From: Venturia oleaginea
Taxonomy: Eukaryota; Ascomycota; Dothideomycetes; Venturiales; Venturiaceae
Assembly (NCBI GenBank): GCA_013176395.1
Contig: JABMLP010000016.1
Span: forward strand, 124,001-188,000
Reading direction: 5' to 3'
DNA length: 64,000 nucleotides
Every line of letters begins with the position of its first letter. The first letter of the stretch is position 1. The notes below the pieces were generated by a model. It was not told where the DNA came from. It made no database searches and saw only the letters and a list, made by a program, of their open reading frames with translations. Made by a program: the position numbers and the translations under genes. This document shows, piece by piece, positions 33,591 to 44,549 of the stretch.

Positions 33591-34276
33591 TTCTAGGATT
33601 AGGATGGTGGACTTCGTGCGATTCGGTCGGAAGCTACGAGACGTCGGGTGGACTAAATGGCAACGGGGGCAGTTATTGATATAGAAAAAATAAAACTGAT
33701 GCGCTTAGTATAGATCTATGCATTGACGCGAACCATCTAGGACTAGGATTAGGATACCACTGATGGATCTGCACTTAATATGAGGAGCCAGGAGAGTGCG
33801 CGCGGCGGTCCTCGAGGTCGTCGCAGATGAAGTTATTAGGTACCTTCTCGCTGCATCCGCTGGGAGCACGACATCGGTAGGCTTTTTCAGGTTGAAATGA
33901 GAAGAAAAAAAACGGTTCTAAGATCGGTAGCCAATTGTAAAGCCCTCATTTCTAGGATTACCATTGTCACCCATAGGGCAAGTCGTTGGTATGCCTTTGC
34001 GTTTTCTCTTTTCTCAAAGTCTTGCGAAAGATGTTGGCGTATCATGTAGATGATAAACCCTTTGTCCGAGTCATGTCTCCTCACGGGTCACCCTCGGCGT
34101 TTCAACTTCACCAGCCGAAGAACTTTGACATTTTAGGAAAGGTACGGAGTATCCCCAATCATTGTCACATTTTCAGTTGTCCGAAAAATTGTTTCTAAAA
34201 TTGAGTGGTCCCTGGCGCACGTATATATTTATGAGCCATGCTGTTGCCTGACATACTAGCCATGATATTGTAGTGT
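33591..34276. other. intergenic, nothing recognised
   Basis: Upstream of the carboxypeptidase gene and downstream of the proline-rich gene. No credible frame. Confidence 0.5.
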
Positions 34277-37051
34277 CTACGGATTCTTCTTTGGTGGAGG
34301 AGCAGGAGGCTTCTGTGTTCTACGTCAGAAACGAGAGCTAATACTAGAGAGGAAATCTTACTGGCGGCGGAGCTGGCTGAGGTTGAGGCTGAGGCTGAGG
34401 TGCGGGCTGCGGTGCAGGATTCTGAAGTATGTTAGCACAACTTTGGATTATATTAAGAAGATGAGATTTTACCGGTGCTGGGCCTGGTCCAGGGGCTGGC
34501 TGAGGAGCTGTAAAAGTCAGTATAACTAGCCGTAAAGTATGTGATCTCTTCAGTAGACCATGCATGGTGCTAAAATATCGTCAAACTACGCCAGGTTGCG
34601 GAAGGCATCCCAGGACTGGATCATGAAGCCTCTACACAGCTAATCATGTATTCAACTCAACTAGGTGATGCCCGATTTTCTGCCTTCAACAACACTCTGT
34701 TATTTATTCAATATAGTCAATTAGAGATCGATGCTGTAAATTTCTCGTAAATCTCGTTTCAGAGATTGCCAGGAATTTATCAATATTGATCTAGAGTTGA
34801 AGTACGTCAAACCTAACGGTACCTTCTTTCTGAGATACTTAGGGGGCCTTTTGTTACAGTGTTAACATACCGGGCTGGGATTGCGCCGGCGCAGGAGGAG
34901 GTGGCTTCTGATATTCGCGTTAGTATTGGTACATGCCCGTGTTTTCCAACTTACTGCAGGAGCTGGTGGAGGCGCAGGAGGTGCAGCTTGAGGGGTGGGA
35001 GGAGGTGGTTTCTGATATCTGCATTAATAATTTCACATGCGTTTATGTGTTTCCAACTTACTGCAGGAGCTGGTGGGGGTGCAGCAGGCGGTGGTTGAGG
35101 AGGGGCAGGGGGAGGTGGCTTCCAATATTCGCATTAGTATACTAACATGCATGTTTGTTTTTGGTTTTTAAAACTTACCGTAGGAGCTGGTGGGGGCGCA
35201 GCAGGCGGAGGGGGCTTCTGATATTCGTATCATTATTTTTACATGCATGTATGTGTTTCTCAACTTACTACAGCAGCTGGTGGGGGCCCGGGAGGGGGTG
35301 TTTGAGGAGGGGGAGGGGGTTTCTTATATTCGAATTAGTATACTAACATACATGTACAGGTTTGTTAAACTCACCGCAGGAGCTGGTGGGGGAGTAGGAG
35401 GGGCAGCAGGCGGTGCTTGTGGAGGGGGAGGGGGATTCTGGTATTCGTGTTAGTATTTTTACATGCATGTATGTGTTTTTCAACTTACTGCAGCAGCTGG
35501 TGGGGGCCCGGGAGGGGGTGTTTGAGGAGGGGGAGGGGGTTTCTTATATTCGAATTAGTATACTAACATACATGTATAGGTTTGTTAAACTCACTGCAGG
35601 AGCTGGTGGGGGAGTAGGAGGGGCAGCAGGCGGTGCTTGTGGAGGGGGAGGGGGATTCTGGTATTCGTGTTAGTATTTTTACATGCATGTATGTGTTTTT
35701 CAACTTACTGGAGCAGCTGGTGGGGCCCCGGGAGGGGGTGTTTGAGGAGGGGGAGGGGGTTTCTTATATTCGAATTAGTATACTAACATACATGTATAGG
35801 TTTGTTAAACTCACCGCAGGAGCTGGTGGGGGAGAAGGAGGGACAGCAGGCGGTGCTTGAGGAGGGGGAGGGGGCTTCTGGTATTCGAATTAGTATACTA
35901 ACATACATGTACATGTTTTTTTAAATATGCACACCCCCTTGAGGATAAGAGCACTCGAACCAAGTAATGTTTTATTCAGCATCTTGCTCGTTACTCGTAC
36001 AAATGAATCTGGGTAGTCAAACTTACTGCTGGCGGAGGGGCAGGAGGATTTGGAGCTGGCGGTGGCGGCGAGTTCTACATGAATTTGTTAGCAAGCTTCG
36101 AGCAATTAGGTACGACATGCTACTAACCGCTACTGGTGGTGGTGGTGGTTGAGGTTTGTACTCTTGTCCAGGTGGGAGCATCGGCGGAATCGTGACCTTT
36201 TCAATGAACCAAGTCTTTCCTCCATCTGTGGTAACTGGATTCGTCGTGGTGATTGACCCAGTCTTCGAGAACCTCGTGCCAAGCTGAGGATCTGGATCTT
36301 TGAGAACCAGTGTCGTGTTGTAATAGTTCTGGATGTCAGCAGAGCCTTTGTTTCCCTCTTGAGACTCAGTCGCGATCTCGAACCTGACATTCGATTAGCA
36401 TGGGGATTTAGAAGACTCTTGAAACAAAGTACCATTTGCAAGGAGCCGAGCCCTTCACATAGGTGAACAGCAGTTGATTACGTTGACTCAGGTTCCATAA
36501 TGTTTGGGTCCACTGTCCATTGTCGCCAGGAGCCTTCTTGTAATTAATTTTGATCTGATCTGTTCCGTCGATCCCCAGCCCTACTGGAACGGTTTGAGAA
36601 ACATGTCCACGACTGACGATGAAAGGACGAATACACCTGACTCGTGTTAGCAAGAATAGAATCATCCTCTAGGCCCCATTTGCTCGAACCATTGACCTTG
36701 TTTGGCGTCGCAGGACTTCCTCTGCCTCTCTAAGGGACTGTGGAACTCGGCAACCGTCTGAACGAGATCGCCATCGGATCTGTTTTTCTGATCAAAAAGT
36801 CCAGGCCATATAAAAAGACTGCCTACCGCTGCAGCTGGTGGTCTGCCGGGCATAAAAACGGTGGTCATCTCGATGAACTCCGAATTTGTTTGTCCCATGG
36901 AGACGTGAGGACCAAAAGTAGCGAATTGGCGTCTCTGGACAACATGATCAGCAAGCGTATCAACGAGTTCGGCTGTAGGAGCTGCAAAAGTGAGTGGACA
37001 ACCCCAGAGGACCAAGGCCAACGTCAAGGAGCCATAAAATAACATCGGCAT
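34277..37051 (-). CDS. secreted protein with proline-rich tail, 17 exons
   Basis: The frame stays continuous across 17 exons: 36690-37051, 36433-36636, 36128-36383, 36027-36074, 35815-35877, 35709-35762, 35595-35657, 35489-35542, 35375-35437, 35269-35322, 35179-35217, 35062-35118, 34955-35011, 34871-34907, 34473-34507, 34362-34421 and 34277-34312, totalling 513 residues. Exons 1-3 encode a signal peptide (YGSLTLALVLWGCPLTFAA) and a globular domain of about 250 residues with GSLFIWPGLFDQ, DAKQGQWCIRPF, NGQWTQTLWNLS and APCKWFEIATE. This resembles uncharacterised ascomycete secreted proteins whose name I do not recall. Exons 4-17 encode only a Pro/Ala-rich tail (PPPPPQAPPA and similar), ending PPKKNP. 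The tail could anchor the domain to the cell wall. Function unknown. Confidence 0.75.
35269..35877 (-). repeat. tandemly duplicated mini-exon/intron units
   Basis: Two exon types alternate, A (63 nt, with PPPPPQAPPAAPP) and B (54 nt, with PPPPPQTPPPGPP), each with its own intron of about 51 nt. An A-plus-B unit of about 220 bp is repeated nearly identically (35375-35594 and 35595-35814) with a further, less regular one on each side. All units are symmetric phase 0, so copies can be added or lost without breaking the frame. Introns share GTGAGT or GTAAGT donors and a TAGTATACTAAT core; B exons use an AAG acceptor where A exons use CAG. Confidence 0.85.
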
Positions 37052-37848
37052 CGGCAGACAAAAGTGCGACCCAAAAGACGAGCGCACATGGTGAGGTATT
37101 TAGATATGTCTGGGCTCTTTCGTCCCTCCGTCTAGGTGAAATTAAAAGCCGAAGTCAACGTCCAGCTGTGCCGGTTGAGCTCCATGTAGATTGAAAAGGG
37201 CCCTGGCGCAAAGAAAGTCTTTGTTTATGTAATAGCACCAGGAGGCGCTAGTCTTATGCCCAGCTTCCGAAGGCTGGAGAGTGGATCTCGCGTTGACTCG
37301 GGATAAATACCGTAGTCCTGGGCGAGGGGGATTCGCTATAGGGTGGATGGTAGAATCGAGCCTGACCTGACTCGTGAGACTTCACGTGTTTACCCTACAA
37401 TTTCATCCATGTTATTGCCGTTGCTGTCACTCTCATATTGTGCAATTACCATCCGTCTCCCAGAAGAGAGTGAACGAGCAGTTCGAGGAGTGGCTGGTAC
37501 TTGCGCAATGTCATCTCGTGACATTGACTTGCTTTGGTAGACGCGATCAAACTTTGTCCAAAACTTTGTCCAGGCTTTTGTCTTTCACACGCCCTTTTCT
37601 TTTTGCCTTGACGAATTTTAATTTGGAACGAATCAATAGCAGGAGCTTCATGGAGTGTCTCCACGAAAATGGACAACATTCCACGGGAGACCTTCAAGTG
37701 CAGAGACTTGCCTCTTTTCCGGGCCTGCCTCTGGAATCGAGATATTCTTCTATGAGAACACTCCATCCTCGTCAATCGCCAATTGCACCAAGAAGCAACT
37801 CTCTTAATCTTCAAGCGGACCCCTTCCTACTTCAAGAGCTGCCACGTC
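37052..37848. other. intergenic, promoter side of the 17-exon gene
   Basis: No supported gene. One plus-strand frame of nearly 200 codons crosses this stretch (37374-37958) but has no motif and overlaps the next frame, so I leave it out. Confidence 0.4.
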
Positions 37849-38154
37849 ATGGATGTTCAAAATTTCCTGCTGTCTCTTCCCACGGAACAAGCTTCTCAGA
37901 TACCTCAGATGAGGTTTTTCGCAAAAGCCTTCCAGTCTCCAAGCTTGAAAGACACTGAAGACTTGATTCAGCTTCTTCAGCACCAATTCAGGCTTAATCA
38001 GCTGTATGTAGACTTGTCTATGGACCCGGGATGGGCTCATGCACAACCTTACAAGCAAGATCGACCATTGAGGCCCTTCGATTGGAGAAGGATATACCAC
38101 AGCGCGTTTATGGCGAGTTCGCCTAACTTTCTTGGGCGGCAGTACGAGAGGTGA
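37849..38154 (+). CDS. hypothetical protein, boundaries uncertain
   Basis: An ATG-initiated frame of 101 residues, MDVQNFLLSLPTEQASQIPQ, with a helical, protein-like composition (DTEDLIQLLQHQFRLNQLYV, then RPFDWRRIYHSAFMASSPNF). It matches no family I know. Further plausible sequence follows in two other frames (RAFFKYPRHDSIGVMGAVDF to 38351, and GAEFWSPGQAPEWLVGSSII to 38538), so the true gene may be longer with introns I could not place convincingly, or it may be broken. Confidence 0.3.
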   Translation: MDVQNFLLSLPTEQASQIPQMRFFAKAFQSPSLKDTEDLIQLLQHQFRLNQLYVDLSMDPGWAHAQPYKQDRPLRPFDWRRIYHSAFMASSPNFLGRQYER

Positions 38155-38781
38155 CTCTTTCTCTATCCATAGACTCTGGCATCTCTAGAGCATTTTTCAA
38201 GTACCCGCGACATGATTCTATAGGTGTTATGGGAGCAGTTGATTTTAGTACTATTCAATCACACCTATCCCCGCTACCTCAAGGCCTGTCAATCATGATA
38301 TTATCATGTTCACTAGGTGGGAGCAGAATTCTGGAGCCCCGGACAGGCGCCTGAGTGGTTGGTAGGGTCGTCGATCATATCGAATTCGGGGCTCAATGTC
38401 ATGGAGCTATACGGGAGAAGGATGCTTTTGTGTATTCGCCCGCTGTCAAAGGAGATCCCACAGTGCCTCGGAGAATTCAAAGAGACGCAAGCCAGAGAGA
38501 TGAAGAGTACTTCTATCTCTGATGGGCCCTGGGCATAGTGGAACTGAAGATGATATCAAACAATAGCGAGACTATGCCGATGACTCTCGCAATATTGGGT
38601 TAATGAATTATTTGCCACATTTCTACATCGATGCGATTGATTCCATTTCTGACGGACATGATTGTAGGTAGGCGCCATCAACTGCTGCTACAAGTATGAG
38701 ATTTTTGTAACAAAAATTGTGGTTGAGTAAAGATGCGCTAATCTAAGAAACCGCACCTAAGTCGTTTGTACGGACAAAGAT

Positions 38782-38788
38782 GTATAAA
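38782..38788 (+). promoter_or_regulatory. TATA-like box of the 70-residue gene
   Basis: TATAAAT lies 65 bases upstream of the ATG at 38847, in otherwise mixed sequence. Confidence 0.4.
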
Positions 38789-38846
38789 TGTAAGGCAATT
38801 CTCTTCTCCTTAGAAGCCGTGACAGGAAGCTGACTGCTCGACAGAG

Positions 38847-39114
38847 ATGGATTTACTAAGACGACTCAGTGTAAGTCTGCTCAAATTTGGACCCAAGCTA
38901 GGTGCACGGCACTAACTGCTACCAGGCGACCAGCTACCACGGCATTAGAATCCCAAGTCGCAAGCTCACCACCGTCTCCTTCACTCCTCGCATGGACTAC
39001 GTCGAAAACCCTGTTGGAAAAGTGATATGTCTTGGACGGGAAGATTTCAGGAGTGTGCGACACCTTCGTGGTCGATATTGGGCTGTAGAGATGGGACTAA
39101 GCTTGATGGGATGA
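38847..39114 (+). CDS. small hypothetical protein (70 residues)
   Basis: Two exons, 38847-38870 (MDLLRRLS) and 38926-39114, joined by a 55-nt intron with GTAAGT and TACCAG ends and an ACTAACTG branch-like site. The product continues ATSYHGIRIPSRKLTTVSF, VENPVGKVICLGREDF and HLRGRYWAVEMGLSLMG. The good splice signals and TATA-like box support a real gene. No family, signal peptide or membrane helix is evident. It sits 117 bases upstream of an LPRELRQ-family gene on the same strand. Confidence 0.5.
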
Positions 39115-39231
39115 GGTGATGTGGAATTGTAAGTGACGTGAAGTAAGACTAATCGGCGCCTCACGTGCTCGATATGGCTCTTGTCCTTCTCTCTCCTTAC
39201 TAGAACTTTCAACACAACAACATCGGCTAGA

Positions 39232-39678
39232 ATGGAGAGAAAGAGAGTTCAAGAGGCCACTGAGCCGAAATCAAGGTCAGCTGCTAGCATAGTAATTACA
39301 GAGCTCATCTGATAGTCAACCAGTAATATCATAATCGCCGACAAATCACGCACAACCTTCATGTCCCTCCCCCGCGAGCTACGTCAAGCAATAATCCTCA
39401 TCGCGCTTCTCCGCAATGGTCAGCCGATAGATGACTACCACTACAACCACCGAGCACACCGCAAATATGACGCCAAAGACTACTTTTTGGAACAATGCAT
39501 CGAGGTTGATGCGGCTCATAGAACAATTCTCGCCTGCAAGGAACTCAAGAAGGACAGAAATGTAGCCGCAGAGCTTGTGGAAGCTATTGATTATGCCGCG
39601 ACAAAGTGGGAGGAAGAGTACGAGGTTAGAAGTCTTACTGGCCAGGGGTTCCGTGGAGAAAAATATGAAAACATATAG
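39232..39678 (+). CDS. LPRELRQ-family small protein, copy 8
   Basis: Two exons, 39232-39275 (MERKRVQEATEPKS) and 39324-39678, give 132 residues; the 48-nt intron starts GTCAGC and ends AACCAG, and the frame is continuous. The layout equals copies 3, 5 and 7 of the main array: short charged first exon, intron, then TTFMSLPRELRQAIILIALL. The middle has ILACKELKKDRNVAAELVEA and AIDYAATKWEEEYEV, the end is GQGFRGEKYENI without the Cys/His signature. It lies about 22 kb from the main array, beyond several unrelated genes. Confidence 0.65.
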
Positions 39679-40310
39679 ATCACGAATAGAAAGTCGAAGG
39701 GAGGAATTTTCATGAAACTTTCAGGGAGCTCACTCGTGGTGAGATTTAAAGGTTTTATACAAGGTCCATCTAAGTTACGGTCTGAGCTCACTTTGTCAGG
39801 CCATTCATATGCAGAAGCAATATAATTGGAGGAGGATAGAATGGGGCTTGGAGCGAAATCTGATCGCACTCATTCACAAGGTAGCAAATCGAATGTAGAT
39901 ATGTTCTTAGCCAAGTTCTACCGGCCCACATGCAGCTCTAATATTTTGAAGCCTCATCTCTACTCGCGAAGACATTTTGTGCACTTCAACAGGGAGTCAA
40001 GACATTAGAACCTGAGAACTTAGACTTGTTTCATTCTGACGGGGAGATTGACGGGCCCCACATGGGGTATTATTTGGCTTCACTAACAAAGTCGGGTCAT
40101 CTCGACGTTATGGTTTACCAGGCAGGAGTCTTCGTTTTCACCTGATTCAAGCTTTTTGAATAGTCAGCCAGGTAACACGAATCTAATCCCGTAAGAAAAG
40201 GGAAAAAGACAAATCTGACTTGTAAACCAACACCTACCCCTCTCCCGTCAACAGCTATCTCTTTTACCTTTCACCTTCTAGTATAACCGCTAATTCCATC
40301 AATAGAAATC

Positions 40311-40935
40311 ATGGCTCATCCTAACGAGCCTCCACCAAGGCGACAACAGCCTAAAAGCATAAAGCTCATCACACTTTTACCAACTTCGGCTGCTCAATCA
40401 CAAGAAGATATGAGTACTTCTAATTGAAACCCAACAGCATGCAAGCACGCTACAACATAAAATTATAAGAAAGTGTTCCTCTACTCACCACCTCCACAGC
40501 ACAATAGTCGCAAACCCAACAAACCCCAACAAGCCCCAAACATCATTCCAATCACTCGCACGAGAGCTCCGCCAACCCATCCTCCTAAAAACCCTCCACG
40601 ACTCCCTAACCAGATTCTGGAAACTCGGCGAACCCAAGTACAAGTCTTTTCAAACCCTCTTCGCAAGTCATTGTTTCATCCACGACAAATATCGAGGCTA
40701 CCTCCACCTCACAGACACGGGTCACACCCTCGCCTTACATCTGAAGCTTGTATTGGCCAACACAGAGAGTGCCGCGGACCTGCACTGGGCGGAAAACACG
40801 CTCATGAGGGAAGTCGAGGAGTACCTGCTAGCCAAGTCTGAGAAATCCTTCGTTGCGGATCGGAAGCTGAGGATGTTGTCGGATAGACTCTTGCCGGCTC
40901 GTTTTAGAGGCATGTCGACTGGGGCGACTGGTTAA
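40311..40935 (+). pseudogene. LPRELRQ-family small protein, copy 9, probably broken
   Basis: A frame open from about 40,412 to the TAA at 40935 carries SLARELRQPILLKTLHDSLT, then FWKLGEPKYKSFQTLFASHC, HLKLVLANTESAADLHWAEN and a long charged C-terminus. The conserved proline of LPRELRQ is alanine here. There is no suitable ATG in this frame before the motif. An ATG at 40311 begins MAHPNEPPPRRQQPKSIKL in another frame, which looks like a family first exon, but none of the GT...AG pairs I tried joins the two in frame. Either an intron with unusual ends exists or the copy is dead. Confidence 0.5.
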
Positions 40936-42530
40936 TATATGTTCCAGGAGGAGATGGAATGTACTATCTTAGAGGATGCGGTCGAGGAAGTAGAGCAGTG
41001 CGAATGGGGGGCTTTGTGACTGGAATCCGGTTCGAAGTCGATTGCAACTGGAGATATTGCTTCAGGAATGAGGACTAAATTTCTCGACCGGCGAGGGATC
41101 ATGCGAGTGTTGCATAGTGGGTAGTGGGTATTGAGGCTCTGAGCCACCAAACAGTAGTCTATATGACAATTGAGGGGTGGTGATGGTGAGAGGTTTCATC
41201 TCCCCTTTATCTGTTCTTAGCTTAAGAACAATCTCACTTTTTCCAATCACTCCCATTCTCCTCAACTGCCACCACCTACATGAGATTTAATTCTCCGATC
41301 ACACAGGCTCTGCTGCACTGCTACAGCATAGACTGAGCGATTTGACTGAATCTCAAGAGCGAAAGGCGCTACATGATCTCGTCCTCAAGGTCCAATGTTT
41401 CATCACGAATACCCCAGAGGATACGTAGTACGTAATTAGTATTCGCGGACGAGAAAAATGATAGGCACTCGCTTCCTTACGCAGTCTATTCGCAACTCAC
41501 CAAGAATGCTAGCCAACGTTGACGAGAGGCAACGAAAGCAAGAGCAAGGTAAGAGCTGACCAGGTCAGTGATTATGGAATGTTGCGAAGCAATAGATATG
41601 CCAGTGATGTAGAGCCGTACAATGGATCCTGGTCTCCTGGTGTTCTGATCTCCATGGCCCGGAAATCTCTATCCAAGTCATTTTTTGGTTCTACAATGCT
41701 ACCAGGTTCACGCTCGGCCGATGACCCTAGAGTTTAATTCAGTGGTTCGATCGCTGTTTGACCAGGAATGAGGGCCTCATCTGTATCCCGATGCTCTGTA
41801 CCAGGCTTGAGTTTGACTGGCCAGAAACCATGAAGAATAACAATGGTGGCCAGTGATTCCTGAAGTAAGCAGTCTACATGCTTCAGGAACGACTAAACGT
41901 GCCACATACTCGTTCACCGCTGACACGATGATGACTTGCCTCGTGCATTTTTCGGTAGCATTTCCTTTCAAGAAAGTTGTGAGCTTGTCAGCGACGAAAT
42001 CTAGAATTCCGCTAAGCGATTGGCATGTACTCATGCCCGAGCGTGGTTGTGTGCGCCAGTTTCTACTTTGCGTGGAGCTTGGCTGGATCAGCCAGACGGT
42101 CGATTCGGCACCCTCCGAATTACAGTGACCACAGGTATCGTTAGATGTGAAATCTCTGAGTTCGAAATCGATTGCGATCAGCTTCTACCAAATTGATTAA
42201 CGAAAGATCGATAGGATTTCTGCCACTGATTTGAAGCTAAAAGTGTTAGGCTTGAGAACGGTATTGTTTGGACTAAGTGATCAGAGTGAGACTGAAGGAT
42301 TCGATTTAGTTCGGCACGCGACATGGGCGCTGCTCGAGTTCCTAATCGATTCGGTGCTGCTCTTGCCATCATATTTGGTCTTCCTCATGGTCAGCATAGC
42401 CTCGATATACTTGGCATGCCATAATTTTATCGAAAGCGTCAGTCAACCAAGTTGAGTGACAACCTGTCGACACTTTTGGTAGAGTTTCCCTCTCCAGCAT
42501 AAATCATCCAATCGTGAACATCGCAAGTAT
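40936..42530. other. gene-poor stretch, nothing supported
   Basis: Short frames only, on both strands, none with a motif. The right end is the 3' flank of rrb1. Confidence 0.5.
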
Positions 42531-44126
42531 CTACACACTGATAGTCTTGAAAACACTGAAATCTACTGTTAGCATGAAAACGCAAATGAAAAGTGATAGC
42601 TTACCCAAATCCACTTCCACCTGTAGCCATGACAACACCTGGAATCTGTGGATGCCAGTGACCCTCCTTGACTTGGTCCATATAGTGTACGAACAAAAGT
42701 TGAGGCGGCACATCACTCACACCTGCCGTGTCTCTGCTCTCCTCATCGTCCAGCTCGACAGCCAAATCCCAGAGGGTCATCGTGTTGTCACCAGCCGCTG
42801 CTAGCACAATCGAATCGTCAGTAGGATGCCATTCTAAGCATGTGATTTGCTCCTTGTGAAAATTGAAAGCTGCGACAGGCGTCGGTGTTTCAGCCTTAAC
42901 GCCCTTCTCCTGCGGTTTCCATTGCCTTAAGTCCCAGCATGCCCATGAGCCATCATCGTGTCCAGACGCAAGGAGATGGGATGTTTGTTTCGACCAAGAC
43001 AGAACATTGACATCACTTTCCGACACCTTAATGCTGACTGCTGCCTTGTGCGCTTTTGACCGTGTGTCCCAGATCTTCACTGTGCCGTCGGCGCTGCCTG
43101 ACGCGAAAACATTCTTTTCCGACGTTGACCACTGTAGCTCTTCCACACTGCTGGTATGACCGGTGAATGCTGTGTTATCCGTCTTCCACATCCCACCCTC
43201 TGCCTGATTGGTAACAAAAATTCTGCCAGTGTTATCGCCAGTTAACAATCTGGCTGCAGGTGAAAGGGTTGACCAGTCTACAGCGTACCCTTCCACCTTT
43301 CCATGGTTTTTGATAACGTGCGGTTTTAATTGCTGAGGGGTAACAACTGCTCCTGGTGTATCGAAAGAATTGAGGTGGTGTGTAATGTCGTGAATGAGAA
43401 CTTGTCCAGACTCCATCATAGAGGCTGTGAGGGTATTAGGGAAGCGGGTCGAGTTGCTTTGGCTGTCTTGATGTACTCGTATGCGGTTGGTACACGATGC
43501 GAGAGGAATCGTCTTCGTTTCCAAGATTGGGTCTGAATGTTCTTCGTCGTCGTCGGAGTCGTCGGAGTCTGAAGCCTCGCCGTCCTTCTCCATTTTACTC
43601 AAGCTGCTGAGCTTCAGGATAACCATCTCGTTCTCTTTTTCCTTCCCTTGCGCCGCTTGAGTTCCTGCTACCGCGTACATTGTCGCAGGATAAGTTCTGC
43701 GATCGTCACCCAAATTGTCGGGAATGACATCCATGGATAGACATGGCCAATTGCTCTCCATTTGGTGTAGTAATTCGTATGCTGAGAGATCAGGCGCCAG
43801 ACTTTGACCTTCTGAGAGCTTGTTCCGTCCTGGTATAAAAGTACCCTGGTCTACGTCCATAGACATCTCGTCTATGATATCCTAAGTTAGTATGTGCTCA
43901 GAAAAATATGATAAGAACATCTCACACCCTTCTCCTCTGCTTCCCTTTCCGCATCTGGTCGACCATCCACACCGGCCTCGAAGATTTCGTCGTCGCTCTC
44001 GAACTCATCTTCATACTCGTCCTCGAACTCCAGGGCCTCCTCGCCGTCCTCCCTCATAGGTCGATCGCCCGATTTGAGTATAGTGGCATCGCCAGTGATG
44101 TCTGAGTCCCTGTGTCTTTTGCTCAT
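42531..44126 (-). CDS. rrb1: glutamate-rich WD40 ribosome-assembly chaperone (Rrb1/GRWD1)
   Basis: Three exons (43926-44126, 42605-43881, 42531-42555) give 500 residues. A very acidic N-terminus (LEFEDEYEDEFESDDEIFEA) is followed by the CAF1C/H4-binding-like segment GRNKLSEGQSLAPDLSAYEL, then WD repeats including TSSVEELQWSTSEKNVFASG, GTVKIWDTRSKAHKA, DDGSWACWDLRQW, EQITCLEWHPTDDSIV and DNTMTLWDLAVELDDEE. The last nine codons, on their own exon, encode the family end VFKTISV. Rrb1 is the dedicated chaperone of ribosomal protein uL3 (Rpl3) and is essential for early 60S assembly in the nucleus. Introns are regular (GTGAGA/TTAG, GTAAGC/TTTCAG). Confidence 0.95.
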
Positions 44127-44549
44127 GTTTGCGGTATCAGTGAATGGAAGTTGTTGTGTCTGTTACAAATAGCCGGTCCAATAATATTTCCTAATGGTTC
44201 GGACTTTTTCGCCGCCTTATCGATAGCTAGCCGTAGTCGTGCACCTCAAGCCCGGCGAGCATCTTGATGGCCCGACTATTATTTGCTAGTTGCCAGTGTA
44301 TATTAAAAACAACACCAACCAACTCCCTAGCCCGTTGACCTTGCTGGATATAAGCGAGACGATACAACAAACTGTGTATTCCCGCCGCATTCACCCTCCT
44401 CCACACAGGCAGATCGATCAGTTTGGGCTTCCGCGCCCCCACATTGTTGACTGCTCGACGCGCGATCATCATAACGCGACACCCTTGCAAATCCAACGGT
44501 ATTCTCCCACTACCAACAGTGCGGCTGGTCCGAGGAAGTGTTCCCAATC
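44127..44549. promoter_or_regulatory. divergent promoter region of rrb1 and spg1
   Basis: 423 bases between the two start codons. A pyrimidine-rich leader precedes the spg1 ATG. No distinct TATA box. Confidence 0.4.

Noticed and set aside
34859..36152. Plus-strand glycine-rich frames over the proline-rich tail (AGAGGGVGGAAGG-like)
   Set aside because: Antisense of CCN-rich mini-exons; the minus strand has consistent donors, acceptors and frame over all exons.
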